A stretch of 64,000 nucleotides of DNA from Promicromonospora sukumoe (GCF_014137995.1 NZ_JACGWV010000002.1:496001-560000); one strand, 5' to 3'. Shown: positions 23,236 to 35,811, counted from the stretch's first letter. The notes: a model not told the origin generated them from the letters alone. Numbers and translations: made by a program.

Positions 23236-24359
23236 CAGAGTGACAGCGCGTCGGCGATCGAGACGACGTCGGCGGACACCCGCACGGGCTCCACCTCTCC
23301 GCCGTCGGGCGTGCGCAGCGCCCAGCCCGGGTCCTTGAGCCCGTGGCCGGTCACCGTGATGGTGATGCGCGCGCCCTCGGGCACCAGGCCGCGCTCGTGC
23401 CGGGCCAGCAGGCCCGCGACACCGGCGGCGGACGCCGGCTCGACGAACACGCCGACCTCGGCGGACAGGATGCGGTGCGCGGCGAGGATCTGCTCGTCCG
23501 TCACGGCCTCGATGACGCCGCCCGACGTGTCCCTGGCCTGCTCGGCCAGCTCCCACGAGGCGGGGTTGCCGATGCGGATGGCGGTGGCGATGGTGTCCGG
23601 GTCGTCGATCGGGTGGCCATTGACGATGGGCGCGGCGCCCGCGGCCTGGAAGCCCCACATGGCCGGGGTCCGCGTCGCGATCCCCGCCTCGGCGTACTCG
23701 GTGAAGCCCTTCCAGTACGCCGTGATGTTCCCGGCGTTGCCGACCGGCAGCAGGTGGATGTCCGGGGCGTCGCCCAGGGCGTCCACGATCTCGAAGGCGG
23801 CGGTCTTCTGACCCTCGATCCGGTCCGGGTTCACCGAGTTGACGAGCTCGACGGGGTGCGTGTCGGCGAGCTTGCGGGCCGCCACGAGGCAGTCGTCGAA
23901 GTTGCCGTCCACCTGCAGCAGGCGTGCGCCGTGCGCGACCGCCTGGCTCAGCTTGCCCATCGCGATCTTGCCCTCCGGCACGAGCACCGCGCAGACCATC
24001 CCGGCGCGCGTCGCGTACGCCGCGGCCGACGCCGAGGTGTTGCCCGTCGACGCGCAGACCACGGCCCGCGCACCGCGCCCGGCGGCGGCGGAGATGGCCG
24101 CCGTCATGCCGCGGTCCTTGAACGAGCCGGTCGGGTTCATGCCCTCGACCTTGACCCAGACGTCGGCGCCCGTGCGCTCGGACAGCGCCGGTGCGGGCAC
24201 CAGCGGCGTGCCGCCCTCGCCCAGCGTCACGATCTTCTGCTGGAGGTGGGCGGGCAGGCGGTCCGCGTACTCGGTGACCACGCCGCGCCACAGGCGCGAG
24301 GTGGGCCGGGCGCCGGAGCCGGCGGAGGGGACGTTCGGTTCAGCGGGCAGCACGGGCAC
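23235..24359 (-). CDS. thrC: threonine synthase
   Basis: PLP enzyme converting O-phosphohomoserine to threonine, 374 aa, of the short actinobacterial type. The PLP lysine is K81 in [11 protein letters not shown], and the phosphate-binding [13 protein letters not shown] is present. The start is placed at GTG 24359, 3 bp after the hom stop, with AAGG upstream. The first 20 residues ([13 protein letters not shown]) look like non-conserved extension, so a later start is possible though no better codon and site is seen. It overlaps thrB by one base. Confidence 0.94.
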   Translation of the reverse strand: MPVLPAEPNVPSAGSGARPTSRLWRGVVTEYADRLPAHLQQKIVTLGEGGTPLVPAPALSERTGADVWVKVEGMNPTGSFKDRGMTAAISAAAGRGARAVVCASTGNTSASAAAYATRAGMVCAVLVPEGKIAMGKLSQAVAHGARLLQVDGNFDDCLVAARKLADTHPVELVNSVNPDRIEGQKTAAFEIVDALGDAPDIHLLPVGNAGNITAYWKGFTEYAEAGIATRTPAMWGFQAAGAAPIVNGHPIDDPDTIATAIRIGNPASWELAEQARDTSGGVIEAVTDEQILAAHRILSAEVGVFVEPASAAGVAGLLARHERGLVPEGARITITVTGHGLKDPGWALRTPDGGEVEPVRVSADVVSIADALSL

Positions 24360-24362
24360 GGT

Positions 24363-25655
24363 TCAGCCTTCGACTCTCAGGACGGACGTGATCTCACGGA
24401 CCGGTTCGAGCGTGCGCACGGCCGCGATGGTCGCGGCCAGCGACGCCTCACGGGCGGCGTGGGTGGTCAGCAGCAGCTCGGCGGTGCCCTCGGAGGGCCC
24501 GGTCTGGCGCACGGTGTCGATGGAGACGCCGTGGTCGCCCACGACCCCCGCGACCTGGGCGAGCACGCCCGGCAGGTCGGCGACCAGCAGGCGTACCTGG
24601 TAGCGCGTCACGGCGGCGTCCGCCGGGAGCAGCGGACGGGCCGCGTAGATGGACTCCTGCGGGCCCTTGCCGCCGAGCACGCGGTGGCGCGCCGCCGAGA
24701 CGACGTCGCCGAGCACCGCGGACGCCGTCGGCCGGCCGCCGGCGCCCTGGCCGTAGAACATGAGCGGGCCCGCGGCGTCGGCCTCGACGAAGATCGCGTT
24801 GAACGCGCCCTTCACGCCCGCCAGCGGGTGCTCCAGCGGCACGAGGGCCGGGTGCACGCGCACCGACACGCCCTCGCCGGTCTGCTCGGCGATGGCCAGG
24901 AGCTTCACGGCGTGGCCGGTGCGGGCGGCCCAGGCGACGTCGGCGGACGTGACGCCCGTGATGCCCTCGCGGGCGACGTCGTCCGCGGAGACGCGGGTGT
25001 GGAAGGCAAGGCTGGCCAGGATCGCGGCCTTGGCCGCGGCGTCGTAGCCCTCGACGTCGGCCGTGGGGTCGGCCTCGGCGTAGCCGAGGTCCTGCGCCTG
25101 CTTGACGGCCTCGTCGAGGTCGAGCCCCGTGGTGGCCATCTGGTCCAGCACGTAGTTGGTGGTGCCGTTGACGATGCCCAGGACGCGGCGCACGTGGTCG
25201 CCCGCCAGGGACTCCCGGACCGGCCGCACGATGGGGATGGCGCCCGCGACGGCGGCCTCGTAGTAGATGTCGACGCCCGCGGAGTCGGCCGCCTTGTAGA
25301 GCGTGGGGCCGTCGGCCGCGAGCAGCGCCTTGTTGGCGGTGACGACGGCGGCGCCGCCCTCGATCGCCCGCAGCAGCAGGGCGCGCGCCGGCTCGGTGCC
25401 GCCCATCACCTCGACGACGATGTCCGCGCCGTCGACGAGCGACTCGGCGTCCTCGGTCAGGAGGGCGGGCGGGATGGCGGCGTCGCGGGGGCGGCTCGCG
25501 TCGCGCACCGCGATGCCGGCGAGCTCCAGCGGGGCGCCCGCGCGGGCGGCGAGATCGGTGCCCTGCTCCAGCAGCATCCGGGCCACCTCGGTGCCCACGA
25601 CGCCACAGCCCAGCAGTGCGACACGCAGCCCGCGGGCGGGCTCGGGGACAGGCAC
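24363..25655 (-). CDS. hom: homoserine dehydrogenase
   Basis: NAD(P)H-dependent reduction of aspartate semialdehyde to homoserine, 430 aa. The nucleotide-binding LLGCGVVGTEVARML, the substrate loop VVEVMGGTEPARALLL with TANKALLAADG, and a C-terminal ACT domain (VRLLVADLPGVLAQVAGVVG) allow threonine feedback control. GTG 25655 has AGGA five bases upstream and starts just before the conserved core. In-frame ATGs at 25751 and 25769 would add an atypical 30-40 residues. It heads the threonine operon. Confidence 0.94.
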   Translation of the reverse strand: MPVPEPARGLRVALLGCGVVGTEVARMLLEQGTDLAARAGAPLELAGIAVRDASRPRDAAIPPALLTEDAESLVDGADIVVEVMGGTEPARALLLRAIEGGAAVVTANKALLAADGPTLYKAADSAGVDIYYEAAVAGAIPIVRPVRESLAGDHVRRVLGIVNGTTNYVLDQMATTGLDLDEAVKQAQDLGYAEADPTADVEGYDAAAKAAILASLAFHTRVSADDVAREGITGVTSADVAWAARTGHAVKLLAIAEQTGEGVSVRVHPALVPLEHPLAGVKGAFNAIFVEADAAGPLMFYGQGAGGRPTASAVLGDVVSAARHRVLGGKGPQESIYAARPLLPADAAVTRYQVRLLVADLPGVLAQVAGVVGDHGVSIDTVRQTGPSEGTAELLLTTHAAREASLAATIAAVRTLEPVREITSVLRVEG

Positions 25656-25786
25656 AGCGATCCTGCTTTCGTCTTCGGGGAACAGTCCGCTCCCGGTGCG
25701 GTTCCGCACGGGTCGGGACGTTGCGACCAGGGTAACCGGAGCGTCCGACATGCGGGCGCCCTGTCTCACGCCCGCGCTCGTCTCAC

Positions 25787-25850
25787 CGAGATAGAACCGC
25801 AGCGAGGTAGGACGCCGGCCGGCGTTCTACCTCGCTGCGGTTCTATCTCG
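25787..25850. repeat. 64-bp near-perfect palindrome between secA and hom
   Basis: Thirty-two-base arms meet at 25818/25819 (CGCCGG|CCGGCG) with a single G-T mismatch (25811/25826). The outer arm begins CGAGATAGAACCGC and the other arm ends in its complement. It lies 60 bp downstream of the secA stop and could end secA transcription, though it is far longer than a normal terminator. It overlaps a 16-nt tandem repeat. Confidence 0.85.
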
Positions 25851-25888
25851 CTGCAGTTCTACTTCGCTGCGGTTCTACCTCGGCGCGG
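25825..25888. repeat. four tandem 16-nt repeats (TTCTAYCTCGCTGCRG)
   Basis: Units at 25825, 25841, 25857 and 25873: TTCTACCTCGCTGCGG, TTCTATCTCGCTGCAG, TTCTACTTCGCTGCGG, TTCTACCTCGGCGCGG. One inverted copy (CCGCAGCGAGGTAGGA, 25798-25813) and a partial inverted copy before it form the left arm of the palindrome. There is no spacer between units, so it is not a CRISPR array. Function is unknown. Confidence 0.85.
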
Positions 25889-25909
25889 GGCCGGGGCCGG
25901 CAGGGGCGG

Positions 25910-28864
<2,955 letters not shown>

Positions 28865-29174
28865 GCGGGTTCTCCCAGGTCGTCGTCGAGTTTTTCGCCG
28901 TCGCCCATCGTAGGCCGTAAACCTGGGCAGGGGTCCCAGGGCCGACGACGGACCGTCGGGGTTCGCTCTCGGGGTAACGATTACGGGAAGCCTGCGGTTC
29001 CTGCGCCCACCTTGGGCTTCTCGTGACGAACCGGAGACCGACACCGGATAGAGTGGTCACATCGCCCACCCGCCCGCGCTCACGCGGCCAGCCGTCCAGT
29101 GCTCGACCCCGGGTTCGCTCCCGGTACCCCTGGCACGACGTCCTGTCCACGAGCCCTGACAGGACGGAGCGGAC
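28865..29174. promoter_or_regulatory. divergent secA / mrpA promoter region
   Basis: A 310-bp gap between diverging genes. On the minus strand TACGAT (28912-28907) is a fair -10 for secA, 43 bp from its start. On the plus strand TAGAGT (29049-29054) is a possible -10 for mrpA with a leader of about 120 nt. No good -35 accompanies either. A CCTGGG/CCCAGG hairpin lies at 28922-28940. No small ORF or RNA gene is convincing here. Confidence 0.4.
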
Positions 29175-32100
29175 GTGCTTCTGGTACTCCTCGCTCACGG
29201 GATCCTTGCTCTTCTCGCGCCTGCCCTCGTCGACCGCCTCGGACGACGCGCCTTCTGGGTGCTCGCCCTCGGCCCGGCAGGGGCCGCTGCGTATGCCCTG
29301 TCCCAGACGTCGGCCGTGTACGCCGGCGAGACACCCACGGAACGCCTGGAGTGGATCCCCGCGCTGGGCCTCGCCGTCGACCTGAGGCTCGACTCGCTGT
29401 CGTGGCTCATGCTGCTGATCGTCGGCGCGGTCGGCACCCTCGTGCTGCTGTACTGCAGCTCCTACTTCGCCAAGGACGCGCGCGGCCTGGGCCGGTTCGG
29501 CGGGTTCCTCGTCGCGTTCGCGGGCTCGATGGCCGGCCTCGTCACCGCCGACGACATGCTCCTGCTGTTCGTGTTCTGGGAGCTCACCACGGTGTTCTCC
29601 TACCTGCTGATCGGCCACTACGCGGACCGCACGTCGTCGCGGCGGGCCGCCATGCAGGCGCTGGTCGTGACCACCGCGGGCGGGCTCGCGATGCTGGTCG
29701 GCGTCGTCATCCTCGGGGTCGCCGCCGACACCTGGAGCGTGTCGGCCGTCATCGCCGACCCGCCGACCGGGCCGGCCGTGACCGTCGCCGTCGTCTGCCT
29801 GCTGGCCGGGGCGGCCACCAAGTCCGCCCTTGTGCCCACGCACTTCTGGCTGCCCGCCGCGATGGCCGCGCCCACGCCCGTGTCCGCCTACCTGCACGCC
29901 GCCGCCATGGTGAAGGCGGGCATCTACCTGGTGGCGCGGTTCGCCCCCGCGTTCTCGGACCTCACGGCCTGGCGCACGGTCGTGCTCGTGCTCGGCGGCA
30001 CCACGCTGCTGCTGGGCGGGTACCGCGCGCTCAAGCAGCACGACCTCAAGCTGGTCCTCGCATTCGGCACGGTCTCCCAGCTCGGGCTGCTCACGCTGCT
30101 GCTGGGCTACGGCACGCGGGCCACCGCGCTGGCGGGCCTGGCGCTGCTCGGCGCGCACGCCATGTTCAAGGCGTCGCTGTTCCTCGTGGTCGGCGTGGTC
30201 GACGCCGCGACCGGCACCCGTGACCTGCGCAAGCTCGCCGGCGTCGGACGACGGCTGCCGGTCACCGCCCTGGCCGCCACCCTCGCGACGGCCTCGATGA
30301 TCGGGCTGCCACCGTTCGCCGGATACGTCGCCAAGGAGGCCGCCCTGGTGGCCTGGGAGCACGACGGCGACGTGCTCGGCCGGGTCATGACGGTCGTGGT
30401 CGCGGTGGGCTCGGCGCTCACCGTCGCGTACGGGCTGCGCTTCCTCTGGGGCGCGTTCAAGCCGCGCCTGCCCGCCTCGGCGGGGCTCCCGGAACGAGAG
30501 GTCGCGACGGCGCACGGCGCGGCCCCCGGCACGACGCCGACGACGACGCCGCCCGCCGCCGCGCCCGAGGTCGCACCCGGCACCATCCACCCGCAGCCGT
30601 TCTGGATGGTCGCGCCGCCGCTGGTCCTGGCGGTGCTCGGCCTCGTCGTGGCCCTCGTGCCCCAGGTCGGCCAGGAGCTGCTCGCCCCGTACGCCAACAC
30701 CTACCCCGCCGGCGACCCGGGTCACCTCGCGCTCTGGGAGGGCTTCACGCCCGCCCTCGCGATCACCGTCGCCGTGTTCCTGGCCGGTGGCCTCGCCTTC
30801 TGGCAGCGGGCCCGGATCGAGCGGCTGCAGGAGTCCCTGTGGTCGCCTGACGGCGCCGACGTGCTCTACCGCCGCTTCATGCGCAAGCTGGACCGCCTGG
30901 CCAGCGACGTCACGGCCGGCACGCAGCGCGGTTCCCTGCCCTTCTACCTGGGCGTGATCCTCGTGACGCTCGCCGTCGGCCCCGGGCTCGCGCTCGCCTT
31001 CGGCCTGGTCGGCAACCCGGGCGGCCTGCCCGTCGCGGCCGACGCCGTGGGGCGCGACGGCGTGCTCCACCTCGGCCCGTTCGCCCTGGTGCCGTGGGAC
31101 CGGCCCGCCCAGCTCGTTATCGTCGCCGTGGTCGTGCTGGCCGCGATCCTGACGGCGCGGGCCCGCCGCAGGCTCAAGGCCGTGATCCTGGCGGGCGTGG
31201 CCGGCTACGGCAACGCGGCCCTGTTCCTGCTGCACGGCGCGCCGGACCTAGCCCTGACCCAGGTGCTCTGCGAGACGCTGACCCTGGTGGTCATGGTCCT
31301 GGTGCTGCGCCGCCTGCCCCCGTACTTCTCCGACCGGCCGCTGGCGGCGAGCCGCTGGGTGCGGCTCGCGATCGGCGTGATGACGGGCCTGGTCGTGATG
31401 GCGTTCGTCGCCGCCGCGCCGCTGATCCGCGTGCACGTCCCGGTCTCGGTCGACTTCCCCGTGGAGGCCGAGACGTTCGGCGGCGGGCACAACATCGTCA
31501 ACGTGACGCTCGTCGACATCCGCGCCTGGGACACCGTGGGCGAGATCTCGGTGCTCCTGGTGGCCGCGACCGGCGTCGCGTCGCTCGTCTTCCTGCGCCA
31601 GCGCAGCGGCGACGTCCTGCGCCTCGACCGCGCGGCCAACCCGCAGGCCGTCCAGCCCGGCGACAGCGCGGCCGCCCAGCCCGCCCGCCAGGGCAGGTGG
31701 CTGCTCGCCGGGCCCACGCTCGACCCCGGGCAGCGCTCGATGCTGTTCGAGGTGCTGACCCGCGTCATCTTCTACCCCATGATCCTGTTCGCGTTGTTCC
31801 TGCTGTTCAGCGGGCACAACGCGCCGGGCGGCGGGTTCGCGGCGGGCCTCGTGGCCGGCCTCGCCCTCACCGTCCGCTACCTGGCCGGCGGCCGGTTCGA
31901 GCTGGGCGAGGCGGCGCCGGTGCACCCCGGCCTCGTGCTCGGCACCGGGCTGTTCCTGTCGGCGGGCGTGGGTCTCGTGGCGCTGCTCGCCGGGCAGGAG
32001 GCGCTCGAGAGCACCATCCTCGACCTGCACGTGCCGCTGATCGGCGACGTCCACCTCGTCACCAGCCTGTTCTTCGACGTCGGAGTGTTCCTCGTGGTCA

Positions 32101-32225
32101 TCGGCCTGGTCATCGACATCCTGCGCACCTTCGGCGCCGAGCTCGACCGGCAGGCGGAACCCTTCGCCTGGTCGATCGGCCAACGCCGGCGCGTCGAGGT
32201 CCGCCAGGGAGGTGACGGCGCATGA
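29175..32225 (+). CDS. mrpA: Mrp antiporter subunit A fused with B (MrpA/MnhA-MnhB)
   Basis: Largest subunit of the multisubunit Na+(or K+)/H+ antiporter, 1016 aa with about 20 or more membrane helices. The N-terminal two-thirds is the complex I NuoL-like proton channel (FWELTTVFSYLLIGHYAD, PTPVSAYLHAAAMVKAGIYL). The middle is the MrpA-specific part, and the C-terminal 150 residues are an MrpB (MnhB) domain containing FSGHNAPGGGFAAGLVAGL. No separate mrpB gene is present, as is common in actinobacteria. A Thr/Pro/Ala-rich loop of about 40 residues interrupts the middle. It starts at GTG 29175 with CGGAG upstream and overlaps mrpC by four bases. Confidence 0.95.
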   Translation: MLLVLLAHGILALLAPALVDRLGRRAFWVLALGPAGAAAYALSQTSAVYAGETPTERLEWIPALGLAVDLRLDSLSWLMLLIVGAVGTLVLLYCSSYFAKDARGLGRFGGFLVAFAGSMAGLVTADDMLLLFVFWELTTVFSYLLIGHYADRTSSRRAAMQALVVTTAGGLAMLVGVVILGVAADTWSVSAVIADPPTGPAVTVAVVCLLAGAATKSALVPTHFWLPAAMAAPTPVSAYLHAAAMVKAGIYLVARFAPAFSDLTAWRTVVLVLGGTTLLLGGYRALKQHDLKLVLAFGTVSQLGLLTLLLGYGTRATALAGLALLGAHAMFKASLFLVVGVVDAATGTRDLRKLAGVGRRLPVTALAATLATASMIGLPPFAGYVAKEAALVAWEHDGDVLGRVMTVVVAVGSALTVAYGLRFLWGAFKPRLPASAGLPEREVATAHGAAPGTTPTTTPPAAAPEVAPGTIHPQPFWMVAPPLVLAVLGLVVALVPQVGQELLAPYANTYPAGDPGHLALWEGFTPALAITVAVFLAGGLAFWQRARIERLQESLWSPDGADVLYRRFMRKLDRLASDVTAGTQRGSLPFYLGVILVTLAVGPGLALAFGLVGNPGGLPVAADAVGRDGVLHLGPFALVPWDRPAQLVIVAVVVLAAILTARARRRLKAVILAGVAGYGNAALFLLHGAPDLALTQVLCETLTLVVMVLVLRRLPPYFSDRPLAASRWVRLAIGVMTGLVVMAFVAAAPLIRVHVPVSVDFPVEAETFGGGHNIVNVTLVDIRAWDTVGEISVLLVAATGVASLVFLRQRSGDVLRLDRAANPQAVQPGDSAAAQPARQGRWLLAGPTLDPGQRSMLFEVLTRVIFYPMILFALFLLFSGHNAPGGGFAAGLVAGLALTVRYLAGGRFELGEAAPVHPGLVLGTGLFLSAGVGLVALLAGQEALESTILDLHVPLIGDVHLVTSLFFDVGVFLVVIGLVIDILRTFGAELDRQAEPFAWSIGQRRRVEVRQGGDGA

Positions 32226-32740
32226 TCGTGCTCGACACCGTGCCCTCCGGGGCGCTGCTCCTGACCGTCGGCGTGCTGTTCGCCTCAGGCGTGTACCTGC
32301 TGCTGGAACGCTCGCTGACCCGGGTGCTGCTCGGCTTCGTGCTGATGGGCAACGGGGCCAACCTCGCGATCCTGGTGGCCGGCGGCCGGGCGGGAGCGCC
32401 GCCCATCACCGGCGCGGAGACCGCGGAGCCCATGAGCGACCCGCTGGCCCAGGCCATGGTCCTGACGTCCATCGTCATCACGCTCGCCCTGGTCGCGTTC
32501 GTGCTGGCCATGGCCTACCGCTCGTGGCAGCTGCACGGGCACGACGAGGTGCAGGACGACCTGGAGGACACCCGTATCGCGCGGCTCGCCGACGCGGACG
32601 CGCCGTCGTACGCCGACAGCGACGCCGAGGAGTCCGGCTCAACGCTGGACGAGGAGGCCGTGGCCGTGCGGGACGAGGTCGCTCTCCCGGACCCCGCCAC
32701 ACCGCCCGGCCCCGGGGCACGCGGGGGTGACGGCGCATGA
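32222..32740 (+). CDS. mrpC: Mrp antiporter subunit C
   Basis: NuoK-like subunit, 172 aa, with three membrane helices in the first 105 residues (LLTVGVLFASGVYLLLERSL, LLGFVLMGNGANLAILVAGG, AMVLTSIVITLALVAFVLAM). The remaining roughly 60 residues are an acidic, disordered-looking tail (DADAPSYADSDAEESGSTLD), longer than in typical MrpC of about 110 residues. Both ends overlap neighbours by four bases. Confidence 0.94.
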   Translation: MIVLDTVPSGALLLTVGVLFASGVYLLLERSLTRVLLGFVLMGNGANLAILVAGGRAGAPPITGAETAEPMSDPLAQAMVLTSIVITLALVAFVLAMAYRSWQLHGHDEVQDDLEDTRIARLADADAPSYADSDAEESGSTLDEEAVAVRDEVALPDPATPPGPGARGGDGA

Positions 32741-34401
32741 ACCTGTGGACCGTCGAGACCCTCGTCCCCCTGCCCGTGCTGGTCCCGCTGTTCGCCGCGG
32801 GCCTCGCCCTGGCGCTGCACAAGTTCGACCGCGCGCAGCGCATCATCTCCGTCGTCGCCCTGTCGGTCGTGGTGGCCGCCGCGGCGGGACTCGTGGTCGC
32901 CGCCAAGGACGGGCCCGTCGTGGTCGACGTCGGCGGGTGGGCCGCGCCCGTCGGGGTCAACCTCGTGGCCGACCCCCTCTCGGCGCTGATGCTGCTGGTC
33001 AGCGGCGTCGTCCTGCTCTGCGTGCTGCTCTACTCGATGGCGCAGGGCATCGCCGACGGCAACGACCGGACGGCGCCCGCCACGAAGGACACCAAGATCC
33101 TGCGCGAGGCCCTGGAGGCGCAGGACCCCGACGCCGACGAGGACACGCGCCGCGACGTGCTGCCCGTGGCGATCTTCCACCCGACGTTCCTCATCCTGGC
33201 CGCGGGCGTGGCCGACGCCTTCCTCGCCGGCGACCTGTTCAACCTGTACGTCGGCTTCGAGATCCTGCTCGCCGCCTCGTACGTGCTGCTCACCCTCGGC
33301 GGCACCGTCGAGCGCATCCGGGCGGGCAGCGTCTACGTGGTCGTCGCGCTGCTCAGCTCGATCGTGTTCCTCGTCGCCGTCGGCCTGGTCTACGCCGCCA
33401 CCGGCACGGTGAACATGGCGCAGCTCGCCGAGCGCCTGCCCGACGTCGACCCCGGCGTCCGGCTCGGCATCCAGGCGCTGCTGCTGCTCGCGTTCGGCAT
33501 CAAGGCCGCCATCTTCCCGCTGTCCGCGTGGCTGCCGGACTCCTACCCGACGGCGCCCGCACCGGTCACCGCCGTGTTCGCGGGCCTGCTCACCAAGGTC
33601 GGCGTGTACGCGATCCTGCGCACCCAGACGCTGCTCTTCCCGCGGAACGAGGCGCTGGAGACTGTGCTGCTCGTGCTGGCGCTCGCCACGATGATCGTCG
33701 GCATCCTGGGCGCGGTCGCGCAGGACGACGTGAAACGTCTGCTGTCGTTCACCCTGGTCAGCCACATCGGCTACATGATCTTCGGCGTCGCGCTCGCCAC
33801 CCAGGCGAGCACCGCGGCGGCCATCTTCTACGTGGTGCACCACATCACCGTGCAGACGGCGCTGTTCCTGGTGGTGGGGCTCATCGAACGCCGCACCGGG
33901 ACCACGTCGCTGGACCGGCTGGGCGGCCTCGCCACCCTGGCCCCCGGGCTGGCCATCCTGTTCTTCGTCCCGGCGATGAACCTGGCGGGTATCCCGCCGT
34001 TGTCCGGGTTCCTGGGCAAGGTGGGCCTGCTGGAGGCCGGTGTCGTGGACGGCTCCGCGCTGGCCTGGGTGCTCGTCGTCGGCTCGGTGGTCACCTCGCT
34101 GCTGACGCTCTACGCGGTGGTCCGGGCCTGGAACAAGGCGTTCTGGCAGCCGTGCCCCGAGAAGCTGCCCGAGCCGACGCCCCTGCCCTGGGGCATGGTC
34201 GGCCCGACGGCGGCGCTCGTCGCGATCAGCGTCGGGCTGACCGTGGTCGCCGGCCCGCTCTACGACTACGCCGACCGGGCGGCCGAGTCCGTGATGGACG
34301 GGCACACCTACATCGAGGCCGTGTTCCCCGACGGCGCGCCGCGGGGTACCGGCGAGTCGAACAAGGTCACCGACGACGACACCGTGGAGGTCGGGCCGTG
34401 A
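32737..34401 (+). CDS. mrpD: Mrp antiporter subunit D
   Basis: NuoN/NuoM-like proton-translocating subunit, 554 aa with about 14 helices. The family core is seen in LFNLYVGFEILLAASYVLL, FGIKAAIFPLSAWLPDSYPT (with the conserved lysine) and IPPLSGFLGKVGLLEAG. A charged insertion of about 40 residues (ALEAQDPDADEDTRRD) interrupts an early cytoplasmic loop. It is linked by four-base overlaps to mrpC and mrpE. Confidence 0.95.
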   Translation: MNLWTVETLVPLPVLVPLFAAGLALALHKFDRAQRIISVVALSVVVAAAAGLVVAAKDGPVVVDVGGWAAPVGVNLVADPLSALMLLVSGVVLLCVLLYSMAQGIADGNDRTAPATKDTKILREALEAQDPDADEDTRRDVLPVAIFHPTFLILAAGVADAFLAGDLFNLYVGFEILLAASYVLLTLGGTVERIRAGSVYVVVALLSSIVFLVAVGLVYAATGTVNMAQLAERLPDVDPGVRLGIQALLLLAFGIKAAIFPLSAWLPDSYPTAPAPVTAVFAGLLTKVGVYAILRTQTLLFPRNEALETVLLVLALATMIVGILGAVAQDDVKRLLSFTLVSHIGYMIFGVALATQASTAAAIFYVVHHITVQTALFLVVGLIERRTGTTSLDRLGGLATLAPGLAILFFVPAMNLAGIPPLSGFLGKVGLLEAGVVDGSALAWVLVVGSVVTSLLTLYAVVRAWNKAFWQPCPEKLPEPTPLPWGMVGPTAALVAISVGLTVVAGPLYDYADRAAESVMDGHTYIEAVFPDGAPRGTGESNKVTDDDTVEVGP

Positions 34402-35060
34402 ACACCGACACTGCCGTGAGACAGACCGACCAGGCCGGGAAGCCGCGCCGCCGCCGGCTGCGCCGGCTCGTGACGCTGTGGCCCACGATGGTGGTGGGCG
34501 CGCTGCTCTGGGTGCTCCTGTGGGGCGACCTGTCGTTCGGGAACGTGCTGTCCGGGGCGGTGCTCGGCGCGCTCGTGGCGCTGGCCTTCCCGCTGCCGCC
34601 CATCGGCACCGGCGCGACCGTGCGGCCCGGGCCGCTGCTGCACCTGCTCGGCCGGTTCGTGGGCGACCTGGTGCTCGCGTCGTTCCAGGTGGCCTGGACG
34701 GCGGTGGTCCCGAGGCGGCAGGCCCGCGGGGGCTCGACGCCGCACGGCGCGCTGGTCTCGGTACGGCTGCGCTCCGACTCCGACCTGTTCATCGCCACGA
34801 CCGCCGGCCTGTCCTCCCTGGTCCCGGGCACGCTCGTGATCGACCTGGACCGGCCGTCCCGGACGCTGCGGCTGCACGTGCTCGACATCGCGGCGTCCGG
34901 CGGGCCCGAGGGCGTCCGCGACGCCACGCAAGACCTGGAGGCGCGGGTGCTGCGCGCCTTCGCGCCCGGCGCCGAGCTCACCCGGGTGGGGCTGGCCCCG
35001 TACGCGTCGAAGACCTCCGCACCGCACGAGTCCGCACCGCAGAAGGAGGAACGCCGATGA
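34398..35060 (+). CDS. mrpE: Mrp antiporter subunit E
   Basis: MnhE-type subunit, 220 aa, with a basic N-terminus (GKPRRRRLRRLVTLWPTM), two or three membrane helices (TMVVGALLWVLLWGDLSFGN) and a soluble C-terminal part that includes VPGTLVIDLDRPSRTLRLHV, the family signature. The start is GTG 34398, overlapping the mrpD stop (GTGA), and it ends in an ATGA overlap with mrpF. Confidence 0.92.
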   Translation: MNTDTAVRQTDQAGKPRRRRLRRLVTLWPTMVVGALLWVLLWGDLSFGNVLSGAVLGALVALAFPLPPIGTGATVRPGPLLHLLGRFVGDLVLASFQVAWTAVVPRRQARGGSTPHGALVSVRLRSDSDLFIATTAGLSSLVPGTLVIDLDRPSRTLRLHVLDIAASGGPEGVRDATQDLEARVLRAFAPGAELTRVGLAPYASKTSAPHESAPQKEERR

Positions 35061-35461
35061 TGGTCGCCGTCGGGGTGGTCGCGACCGCCCTTCTCGCCGT
35101 GGGCGCGCTGCTCGCGGTGGTCCGGATCGAACGAGGGCCCACCATGCTGGACCGGACGGTGGCGTTCGACGTGCTCACCACCGTCCTCGTGGGCGCCATC
35201 GCGGTCGAGGCCGCCATCTCGCGCCGCACCGAGTCCGTGCCCATCCTCGTGGTGCTCTCGCTGGTCGGGTTCATCGGGTCGGTGACGATCGCGCGCTTTG
35301 CCGCCGTCGAGCCGGACAAGAACGGCAGCGCGACCCAGCGGTCCGGGCCGCGGCCGACCTCGGTCGGCCCAGGGCCCAACGGCTCCGGGGTGGCCGGCTC
35401 GGAGTCCGAGCCGGCGCCGGGCACCGGTACCGCGAACGCCACCGGAGGGAAGGAGTCATGA
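35057..35461 (+). CDS. mrpF: Mrp antiporter subunit F
   Basis: MnhF subunit, 134 aa, with three helices in the first 85 residues (VRIERGPTMLDRTVAFDVLT is the conserved loop and helix start). The last 50 residues (EPDKNGSATQRSGPRPTS onward) are Gly/Pro/Ser-rich and beyond the usual 90-residue family length. Two ATGs lie together at 35057 and 35060; the first overlaps the mrpE stop and AGAAGGAGG lies upstream. Confidence 0.92.
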   Translation: MMVAVGVVATALLAVGALLAVVRIERGPTMLDRTVAFDVLTTVLVGAIAVEAAISRRTESVPILVVLSLVGFIGSVTIARFAAVEPDKNGSATQRSGPRPTSVGPGPNGSGVAGSESEPAPGTGTANATGGKES

Positions 35462-35811
35462 CCATGACCGCCGTGACCGACATCGCCGCCGCCGTCTGCC
35501 TGCTGCTCGGCGCCTTCTTCTCGTTCTCCGCCGGCGTGGGCGTGGTGCGCTTCGACAACCTGCTCTCCCGGATGCACGTCGTGGCCAAGCCGCAGGTCCT
35601 GGGCCTGCTGCTCCTGCTGGCCGGCGTCGCGCTGCGGCTCCAGGACCGGGGCTCGGCGACCATGCTCCTGCTGGTCGCGATCTTCCAGCTCATGACGTCC
35701 CCGGTCGCCGCGTACATGGTGGGCCGGGCCGGGCTGCGCACGCGCTGCGTGGACCCGGCGCTCATGAACACCGAGGAGGACGCCTTCCCCGCCGGGAAGG
35801 GCGGCCGCTGA
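35458..35811 (+). CDS. mrpG: Mrp antiporter subunit G
   Basis: MnhG/PhaG subunit, 117 aa, with three helices. The family pattern GVVRFDNLLSRMHVVAKPQV is present and precedes a hydrophobic LLLLLAGVALRL segment. It is the last gene of the six-gene mrp operon, whose members are all joined by four-base overlaps; the set is complete because B is fused to A. The downstream gene converges after only 17 bp. Confidence 0.93.
   Translation: MTMTAVTDIAAAVCLLLGAFFSFSAGVGVVRFDNLLSRMHVVAKPQVLGLLLLLAGVALRLQDRGSATMLLLVAIFQLMTSPVAAYMVGRAGLRTRCVDPALMNTEEDAFPAGKGGR

Noticed and set aside
25825..25888. Possible short CRISPR array
   Set aside because: The 16-nt units abut with no spacers and no cas genes are present, so it is a tandem repeat.
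29109..29124. CCGGG-TTCGCT-CCCGG, similar to a tRNA T-arm
   Set aside because: No acceptor, D or anticodon arms can be built around it, and the loop does not match TTCRANY. It is treated as a chance hairpin in the mrpA leader.
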